NCBI GenBank assembly: GCA_905195005.1
Contig: CAJJUC010000105.1
Coordinates: forward strand, 1-8,163
Origin: an uncultured Eubacteriales bacterium
GTDB lineage: Bacteria > Bacillota > Clostridia > UMGS1883
Length of the DNA: 8,163 bases
Reading direction: 5' to 3'
The translations under genes were made by a program, and so were the position numbers. How positions within the stretch are numbered: position 1 is the stretch's first letter; every line of letters begins with the position of its first letter. The notes beneath the pieces were generated by a model that worked only from the letters and a program-made list of their open reading frames with translations, had not been told where the DNA came from and did no database searches. Positions 1 to 5,400 of the stretch are shown here, piece after piece.

Positions 1-804
1 CCGCACTTTACCGGAGGAGCTGTCCGCGCACAGGCTGACATAACGGTGCAAAGCCTGCACAAAACGCTGCCCTGCCCAACGCAAACGGCAATTCTGCACA
101 TTAATTCCGAAAGGATTGATATAGAAAGACTGAAGCACATGCTTTCGGTTTTTGAAACCAGCAGTCCGTCATACCTTTTCCTTTCAGCGGCGGACGGATT
201 TGTCCGCTCCTTTGATATGCACAAAATAGAGCGCTGGAGTGCAGCGATTGACACCTTCTATAAACAACTGCACACCGAAAAGCTGCTGCTTCCTCCCATT
301 CTTTTTGACAATCCGCTCGTATATAAACATGATAAAAGCAAAATTCCGATATCAACGGAAAATGCTGATATTGACGGTGACGGGCTTGCGCAGCTGCTGC
401 GCGGAAAATATAATATTGAAACGGAAATGAGCTGCCGCACACACTGCCTTGCAATGACAGGTTACGGCGATACTGAAAAATCGCTGTCGGCTCTTGCAGG
501 TGCGCTTAATGAAATCGATTCAAATCTTCATTATGAAAAAAAGGCTGATTCCTCGCTGCATTACACCATTCCGCGGCTTGAAATGCTGCCGTGCGACGCA
601 CTTATGCATGAATCTGAATTTATAAGCACAGCGCAGTGCGGCGGAGAAATATGCGGCGAATATGTTTGGGCATATCCGCCGGGAATCCCCCTTTTAATCC
701 CCGGTGAACGCATATCTCCCGAAATCGCATCCGACATTTCGGGCAATCCGCAGTTTTGCTCAACTTACGGAGTTTCGGCAGAAAAAATTGCTGTTATCAG
801 GTAA
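1..804 (+). CDS. Orn/Lys/Arg decarboxylase-family PLP enzyme, C-terminal part (5' end outside window)
   Basis: The frame is open from base 1 to the TAA at 802-804, giving 267 codons of a gene that starts upstream of the window. The segment QSLHKTLPCPTQTA (from codon 16) matches the PLP-binding signature of fold-type I Orn/Lys/Arg decarboxylases; Lys of SLHK (codon 61-63) would carry the cofactor. Near the C-terminus, YPPGIPLLIPGE (673-708) is the hallmark of the family's C-terminal domain. Members decarboxylate arginine, lysine or ornithine to agmatine, cadaverine or putrescine in the cytoplasm. Which substrate applies here cannot be told from this fragment. The short spacing from the Lys motif to the C-terminal motif fits the compact Gram-positive (SpeA/YaaO-like) type rather than the larger enterobacterial inducible enzymes. 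An internal GTG at 46 lies before the catalytic Lys and is not the true start. Family assignment is confident; substrate is not. Confidence 0.88.
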   Translation, partial: PHFTGGAVRAQADITVQSLHKTLPCPTQTAILHINSERIDIERLKHMLSVFETSSPSYLFLSAADGFVRSFDMHKIERWSAAIDTFYKQLHTEKLLLPPILFDNPLVYKHDKSKIPISTENADIDGDGLAQLLRGKYNIETEMSCRTHCLAMTGYGDTEKSLSALAGALNEIDSNLHYEKKADSSLHYTIPRLEMLPCDALMHESEFISTAQCGGEICGEYVWAYPPGIPLLIPGERISPEIASDISGNPQFCSTYGVSAEKIAVIR

Positions 805-830
805 TTTCTTCATTTGTGTTGTCGTTTATT

Positions 831-851
831 GTCCTTAATCCAAGGATTTTT
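831..851 (+). terminator. Weak hairpin with T run after the decarboxylase gene
   Basis: GTCCTT (831-836) can pair with AAGGAT (842-847) around a 5-nt loop, including one G-U pair, and runs into TTTTT (847-851). It lies 27 nt after the decarboxylase stop, where a terminator is expected. The stem is short and AT-rich, so termination efficiency is doubtful. The other 3' sequence up to the promoter at 882 shows no better candidate. Confidence 0.3.
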
Positions 852-881
852 GCCGTTATTTTATCATTTGCAAAAAAGCCG

Positions 882-910
882 TTGACATTACCGCGACTCA
901 GATTTATAAT
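882..910 (+). promoter_or_regulatory. Perfect consensus sigma-A promoter
   Basis: TTGACA at 882-887 and TATAAT at 905-910 are separated by exactly 17 nt, the ideal vegetative promoter. Transcription should start near 917. The first thing downstream is not a conventional gene but a stretch able to form a three-helix RNA and an intrinsic terminator, with an in-register Shine-Dalgarno site and small ORF. A consensus promoter driving such a short unit suggests that the RNA, or a very small peptide, is made in quantity unless a repressor acts here. I see no obvious operator overlapping it. Confidence 0.85.
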
Positions 911-916
911 GTAAAC

Positions 917-1060
917 AAATTTGCGGAAGGAGTGGTAAAGATGAAAACAAACGCTTGGACTGTTTGTGCGCAGCAGCCATTCTGCGCGCGTTTTTCCGCA
1001 CCCTCCGAAAACGTATATGATTTTGCTATGTCTGCCATTATTACAGTGGCAGACTTTTTC
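917..1060 (+). ncRNA. Putative structured leader RNA or small RNA, about 140 nt, unknown family
   Basis: Starting at the predicted transcription start, three helices can form at once. P1 pairs UGCGGAAGGA (922-931) with UUUUUCCGCA (991-1000), ten pairs with two G-U. P2 pairs ACAAAC (947-952) with GUUUGU (962-967) around a 9-nt loop. P3 pairs GCGCAG (968-973) with CUGCGC (982-987) around an 8-nt loop. P2 and P3 abut with no intervening base, so they could stack coaxially, forming a three-way junction closed by P1. About 30 nt later comes a terminator hairpin with a U tract. P1 buries the Shine-Dalgarno sequence of the small ORF at 941. The architecture resembles a riboswitch or attenuator, or a free-standing sRNA; I do not recognise a known family. 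The folding was done by eye, without energies or covariation. Confidence 0.45.
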
Positions 1061-1102
1061 TTTATTATAATTACGACGCTATTTATTATCCGGAAAATTT
1101 AA
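941..1102 (+). CDS. Small ORF, 53 codons, possible leader or small membrane peptide
   Basis: ATG at 941 is preceded by GGAAGGAG (925-932) with an 8-nt spacer, an excellent initiation site 24 nt after the predicted transcription start. The encoded 53-residue peptide begins MKTNAWTVCAQQ, contains two Cys, and ends in a hydrophobic stretch (about residues 31-50) followed by RKI, which could be a membrane segment. That hydrophobic tail is largely read from the U tract of the terminator at 1030-1063, so its composition may simply reflect the RNA element. If the peptide is real, its translation would have to compete with formation of P1 and the terminator, giving a built-in attenuation-like switch. 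The stop (1100-1102) is separated by one base from the ATG of the next tiny ORF. I recognise no homolog. It could equally be an accidental ORF over a structured RNA. Confidence 0.35.
   Translation: MKTNAWTVCAQQPFCARFSAPSENVYDFAMSAIITVADFFFIIITTLFIIRKI
1030..1063 (+). terminator. Intrinsic terminator inside the small ORF
   Basis: GUCUGCCA (1030-1037) pairs perfectly with UGGCAGAC (1047-1054), extendable by U-G and U-A pairs to leave a 5-nt loop. It is followed by TTTTTCTTT (1055-1063). The stem and U-tract geometry is that of a good rho-independent terminator. It lies within the reading frame of the ORF at 941-1102, so translation and termination are mutually antagonistic. Confidence 0.7.
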
Positions 1103-1103
1103 T

Positions 1104-1163
1104 ATGCCGAAGGATAGTGACCGACGCGCAGCCGTTTTCCTGCTGCTGATAAAGAATGATTAA
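1104..1163 (+). CDS. Tiny ORF, 19 codons, unknown
   Basis: ATG at 1104 starts one base after the stop of the preceding small ORF. It encodes MPKDSDRRAAVFLLLIKND and ends at 1161-1163, abutting the strong terminator at 1162-1198. The peptide has a charged head (KDSDRR), a hydrophobic core (AAVFLLLI) and a charged tail (KND), an amphipathic layout plausible for a membrane-associated micropeptide. Its own Shine-Dalgarno site is weak (GGA at 1092-1094), so expression would rely on coupling to the ORF before it. At 19 codons, chance cannot be excluded. The support is position only: between a near-touching ORF and an immediate terminator. No family recognised. Confidence 0.25.
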   Translation: MPKDSDRRAAVFLLLIKND

Positions 1164-1198
1164 AAATCGGCTTGTCCTTTCGGGCAAGCCGATTTTTT
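1162..1198. terminator. Strong rho-independent terminator, potentially bidirectional
   Basis: AAAAATCGGCTTG (1162-1174) pairs perfectly with CAAGCCGATTTTT (1185-1197). Further inner pairs (U-G, C-G, C-G) leave a UUUC tetraloop, and T continues to 1198. The A run on the 5' arm means the hairpin could also terminate minus-strand transcripts. It closes the small unit that begins at the promoter at 882 and insulates it from the lactate genes downstream. Confidence 0.88.
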
Positions 1199-1200
1199 CG

Positions 1201-1229
1201 TATACAAATATATGAAAACTGCAAATAAT
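1201..1229 (+). promoter_or_regulatory. Possible promoter for the lactate locus
   Basis: TATACA (1201-1206, 4/6 to TTGACA) and AATAAT (1224-1229, 5/6 to TATAAT) lie 17 nt apart. They sit directly after the strong terminator and before the start codon at 1250. The predicted start near 1236 would leave a very short leader running straight into the GAGG ribosome-binding site at 1238-1241. This is the best candidate I see between the terminator and the dehydrogenase, but the match is weak in an AT-rich stretch. Confidence 0.25.
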
Positions 1230-1249
1230 AAAGAAATGAGGTATTCCGG

Positions 1250-1387
1250 ATGGAAGTGTTGAAATTTTTGGCGGCGGCCAGTCCGATAGCGGTGGCACTG
1301 ACGGGAATCCTTGCCTTTAAGAAAAAGGCGGCAACTGTTGCACCGATTGCCCTTTGCCGGACGGTTTTCCGATATTCACATTTTTAA
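1250..1387 (+). pseudogene. Truncated N-terminus of an L-lactate permease (LctP/LldP-like)
   Basis: ATG at 1250 follows a good Shine-Dalgarno site (TGAGGT, 1237-1242, 7-nt spacer). The first about 35 residues, beginning MEVLKFLAAASPIAVALTGI and continuing into FKKKAATVAPIAL, resemble the first transmembrane helix and following KKA-x-x-APIAL stretch of L-lactate permeases, which import lactate with protons and are normally about 500 or more residues. Here the similarity stops abruptly at CRTVFRYSHF and a TAA at 1385-1387, giving only 45 residues. No further permease-like sequence is visible before the dehydrogenase at 1441. Lactate permease genes often sit beside lactate dehydrogenase genes, which supports the reading. 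I infer an internal deletion that removed nearly the whole permease. It could instead be a small membrane protein in its own right. Confidence 0.5.
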
Positions 1388-1394
1388 TGTGAAT
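1374..1394. repeat. Perfect 9-bp inverted repeat upstream of the dehydrogenase
   Basis: The arms ATTCACATT (1374-1382) and AATGTGAAT (1386-1394) are perfect complements separated by three T. The repeat lies 46 bp before the dehydrogenase ATG and overlaps the stop codon of the permease remnant. It may be a dimeric-repressor operator or an RNA hairpin; there is no T tract after it, so it is not a good terminator. The half-site order (TTCACA then TGTGAA) is opposite to CRP-like TGTGA-N6-TCACA sites, and it does not match the Rex consensus. Confidence 0.5.
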
Positions 1395-1440
1395 CTAAAA
1401 GCTAATAATAATGCCGAAAGGCAGATTGGAGATAGTATTT

Positions 1441-2388
1441 ATGAAAACAAGAAAAGTAGGAATAATCGGACTGGGGCACGTTGGTGCACATGTTGCATAT
1501 TCGCTTGCGGTTCAGGGCATTTGCGATGAGCTGGTGCTCGTTGACAAAAATGAAAAAAAGGTTGAAAGCGAGCGGCAGGACATTGCCGACAGTGCAGCTT
1601 ATCTGCCGCACCGCGTGCATGTTAGCGTCGGAAATTTTGCCGACCTCGGCGACTGCGATGTTATTGTGAACAGCGTCGGGAAAATCGAGCTTTTGGAAAC
1701 ACATGACAGACTTACCGAGATGGATTTCACAATATCGGCAGTCAACGGCTTTGCCGATAAGATAAAGGCTTCGGGCTTTAACGGAATCCTGGTCAACATC
1801 ACAAATCCGTGCGACATAGTAACGCAGCAGCTTGCCAAGAAGCTCGGACTTCCGAAAGGGCATGTTTTCGGGACGGGAACAGGGCTTGACACATCGCGCC
1901 TGCTCTCTGCGCTTGCAAGGCAAACGGGAATTGACCATAAATCTATAATAGCGTATATGCTCGGTGAGCACGGCGCTTCACAGTTCGCCCCGTGGTCATG
2001 CGTGAGCTTCCGCGGCTGCCCGCTCGATGAGTGTGCCAAGCGCGACAGCCGTTTCCGCTTTGACCGCGAAGCGCTTAAAAAGGAATCTATCGGCGGCGGC
2101 TGGGTAACTTATTCCGGCAAAAAGTGCACCGAATACGGAATTGCAACAACAGCGGCAAGAATTGTCAGTATTGTTTTGCACGATGAAAAACAGATTATGC
2201 CCGTAAGCTGTGAGCTTTGCGGAGAATATGGCGAAAACGATATATTTGTCGGCGTTCCGGCTGTTATCGGCGCAGGCGGCGCGGAGCAGGTTGTGGAGCT
2301 TCCTCTCACAGATGAGGAAATGGCGGAATTTCACCGCTGCTGCGATGATGTAAGGCACAATGCCGAGCATGTCAAGGATATAAAGTAG
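1441..2388 (+). CDS. L-lactate / L-2-hydroxyacid dehydrogenase (LDH/MDH superfamily, HicDH-like)
   Basis: This 315-residue cytoplasmic NAD-dependent enzyme interconverts an L-2-hydroxy acid and its 2-oxo acid. The Rossmann motif GLGHVG is at residues 10-15 and the beta2 Asp (LVLVD35) favours NAD over NADP. Catalytic residues of the family are all visible: Arg90 in the mobile loop, Asn122 in ITNPCD, Asp150 and Arg153 in GTGTGLDTSR, and the active-site His177 in LGEHG. The substrate loop (SVGKIELLETHDR) lacks the usual NQKPGETR of classical lactate dehydrogenases and looks more like L-2-hydroxyisocaproate dehydrogenases, so the substrate may be a longer 2-oxo acid. Length is normal for the superfamily. 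I chose ATG 1441, which has TTGGAGA (1426-1432) 8 nt upstream; an in-frame ATG at 1411 lacks a ribosome-binding site. The truncated lactate permease upstream suggests a lactate-related locus. Confidence 0.9.
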   Translation: MKTRKVGIIGLGHVGAHVAYSLAVQGICDELVLVDKNEKKVESERQDIADSAAYLPHRVHVSVGNFADLGDCDVIVNSVGKIELLETHDRLTEMDFTISAVNGFADKIKASGFNGILVNITNPCDIVTQQLAKKLGLPKGHVFGTGTGLDTSRLLSALARQTGIDHKSIIAYMLGEHGASQFAPWSCVSFRGCPLDECAKRDSRFRFDREALKKESIGGGWVTYSGKKCTEYGIATTAARIVSIVLHDEKQIMPVSCELCGEYGENDIFVGVPAVIGAGGAEQVVELPLTDEEMAEFHRCCDDVRHNAEHVKDIK

Positions 2389-2412
2389 GGTTTCAAAAAC
2401 AAAGGGGCTGTA

Positions 2413-2459
2413 GCAAAAAGTATACCGACCGGAACAATCCGATCGGTATACTTTTTTGC
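2413..2459. terminator. Bidirectional terminator between convergent genes
   Basis: GCAAAAAGTATACCGA (2413-2428) pairs with TCGGTATACTTTTTTGC (2443-2459) with one extra T, and inner CGG/CCG pairs follow a C-A mismatch around an AACAAT loop. A run of A on the left arm and T on the right lets it stop transcripts from both strands. It sits 24 nt after the dehydrogenase stop and 9 nt after the stop of the minus-strand SLH gene. Confidence 0.88.
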
Positions 2460-2468
2460 TTTATTAAG

Positions 2469-5400
2469 TTATCTTTTCTTTATTGCCTGTGTGGCAGCTG
2501 TTACCGGAACATCTTCCGATGCCACCGCGCTGTTTTCATAACCATTCTTTACGGCGATTGCTTTAAGAACCTTGATTCCGCCCGTCATAAACGGTTTACT
2601 GTATTTCAGGCTCTTTGCAGTCGGCACGCTTCCGTCTGTTGTGTAATAGATGTCTGCACCGACAGTTGCTGTTTTGATTTCTGCCGTGCCGTCCTTGATG
2701 CTGATGACCGGTGTTGCTGCGGCAAGCACAACTTCCCTAACCGAAACATCGCTGTTTTCAAAACCGTTCTTTACGGCGATTGCTTTTACCGTCGCGCTCT
2801 TGGCAAGCGTGATTTCGCTTTCATACTTTGCCGCTTTGTCGCTCGGTGTTCCGCCGTCAAGCGTGTAGTATACTACTGCTCCGTCGGCAGCGGTGATTGT
2901 AACCTTATTTCCGCTGACCTTAATTTCAGGCTTATCAAGCACAGGCTTATAGCTGTCGGTTGCAACACTGCTGCTTGTATATCCGTCTTTTTCCGCAATT
3001 GCCTTTACAGTAACTGCTTTTGTAAGAGTAACGGGTGTTTCGTAAATCGCGCTTGCAGATGTGGGAACCTCTCCGTCAAGAGTGTAACGAATCACTGCAC
3101 CCTCGGCTGCCGTGATTGTCAGCTCGCTGTCCTTAATTTTAATGCTCGGCGCTACAAGCACTGCCATATATGCCTGAGATGCAACACCGCTGTTTTCGTA
3201 ACCGTCCTTAACTGCGATTGCTTTCACCGTTGTGCCGGACGTTACCGTAAACGCTGCGGCGTACTTAGTTGATGCCGCTGTCGGGTCTGCTCCGTCCGTG
3301 GTGTAGTATATATCAGCGCCCTCTGCCGATGTAATTGTCACATTACCGCTGTTGTCTATTGCAATACTCGGCGCTGTGAGAGTAACTGTGTACGTTTTCG
3401 ATACAACGCTGCTGTCCTCATAACCGGCTCTTACTGCGAATGCCTTTACCGTTGTGCCGGGAGTGAGAGTTATTGCTTCTTTATAAAGATTTGAAGATTC
3501 AGTCGGAGCGCTGCCGTCGGTTGTGTAATAAATATCAGCGTCAGCCGTGCTGCATGTTATGCTTGCCTTATCACCGTTAATTGTGATTACAGGTGCGGAA
3601 ACTGTTTTAACAACATCCGTATCTGTGCTGAATCTGTAAACAACCGCTTCTGCAAGAACACCGTCATACACTCTTACGAATACAAATGAATTGTATCTTG
3701 AGCTTGTGCTGAACAGTGACGTTCCGGCAGATTTTCTTGTTACCTCCGGATTCTTAAGGCTCTCGGAATAATCAACAAGAGTATAGTTTGCGGAGGACCT
3801 CATCGATATACCGTCGTTCTTTTCGGCAAATACGCTGCCGGAGTTTTTAACGTCGGTATCAAGATAGAACTTGGACGAGGTTGTCTTGCTCTTATTGAGC
3901 TTGCCTGCCGCATTGAATATATCATCCTTCGTGTCGCCGGCTTTTGCATTCTTTGTAACTGTTCCGATGCCGGACTTGCTTGCTTTGTAAAGAAGCTTAA
4001 AGTCGCTTACAACGTCATTGCTGTCCGCTGCCGAAACAAGGATAACATCACCCTTTTCAAGCGCTTCGGGATTGTCGTTCCACGCAAAGTTATTGTTTTC
4101 GTCATAGATGATGAAGGAAACCTCTTTGCCTCCGCGTATACCTGTAATTCTCACTGCATCATCATCGTTGTATGTCACGCTTTTTATTGACTTTATGATA
4201 ACAGCGTCGCTGTCCTCGGGAACACTGGACGAAAGCTCAAAGCCTATAACCGCGCCGTATGTTCCGCCGTCTTCATCAAGAGCAACGAAGGTGTATCCGT
4301 CTTCCCCGTCTCCGAAGAATTTGGAAACCTTACCGATTGAAACGTCATCATCTTTTATTCTTGTTGTGCTCGAATCACTGTATGCGCAGTCAACCGAGAA
4401 CACTACCGTGTCCTTGTCAAATTCAACGCTGCCGTATGACATTGACTCGGCGTCGTATTTCTTTGTGTTTGATTTAAGGTAGCCCGTGTAAGAACCTCCG
4501 GGAAGTTCCTTTATTTTAGATATTCTTCTGTTCTTTACAGTGAATTTGAATACCATGTTCTTGGCATTTCCCACAGTCGTGTAAGAGGTTCTTGCTTTAA
4601 CGGAGGTGTTTCCGTCCGCCATAACCGCAAGCTTCTCGGCAACCTTTGCATCGTTTGACGCCAGTGTGTTGCCGTTGTTATCGTACATTTTTACCTTTGA
4701 ATTAAGGAAATATTCCGCAATTGTTCCGTCCGCAAGCGCAACCTGTGCAACATATCCGTCGGAGATTCCTCCGCTGTAATCAACTGCAAGAACAAATCCG
4801 TCCTTGTCGTATGCCGACACGCTTCCGGTGACCGTTTTAGACGATGCATAAAGCAGTCTTACGTTCTTACCTATTTTAACCGTTGAAACAGTGTCGCCGT
4901 CATCAAGCTTGGAAACGCTTGAAAGGCTTCCGTCTCTGTAAACGATTGTCAGCTCGTCATCGTCATCCGTGTCAATATCGTCAAGCGCACCTGTGTAAAG
5001 GTCATACGAATAGTAGCCGCCGTCTTTATTGACCGATTCGATAACGCCTTCTTCATCAAACGCTTCGACGATTACATATTCTATATCATCGTCATTATCA
5101 TTGCTGACAGCCGTTATGCTGCCGCCGTTTTCAATGTATGATTCCAGGTTTGAAGTTGAGGATTTCTCATCAAGTCTTGATTCTCTGGAATAGTTTACGT
5201 AAAACTTAACCTTACTGTCAAGATCAAGGTCATATACCTTGGACGAGCCTACCTTACGATAGCTTATCTGTCCTTTTGTATTCCACTCTTTATCGGAGGA
5301 ATCAACAAGCTGAGTGCTTGACAGCTTTGTAACCGTGTTTCCGTTCGTCTTTTCGCTGATTGCGTATACCATGTAATGACCGGTATCGTCATCCTCGGAG

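Noticed and set aside
1066..1071. TATAAT after the internal terminator as a second promoter
   Set aside because: No acceptable -35 element at 16-18 nt; it lies in the AT-rich tail of the terminator.
1411..1440. Ten-codon longer start for the dehydrogenase
   Set aside because: No Shine-Dalgarno site before ATG 1411, and the extension precedes the normal N-terminus of the family.
1402..1971. Long minus-strand open frame over the dehydrogenase
   Set aside because: Antisense shadow of the dehydrogenase gene; no family motifs and no ribosome-binding site.
2484..3599. CRISPR-like or mobile direct repeats
   Set aside because: The periodicity is in-frame protein-domain repetition with diverged DNA, not short identical repeats with spacers.
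4108..4482. Plus-strand open frame inside the SLH gene
   Set aside because: Low-complexity Ser/Pro-rich translation of the antisense strand of a coding region; no start signals.
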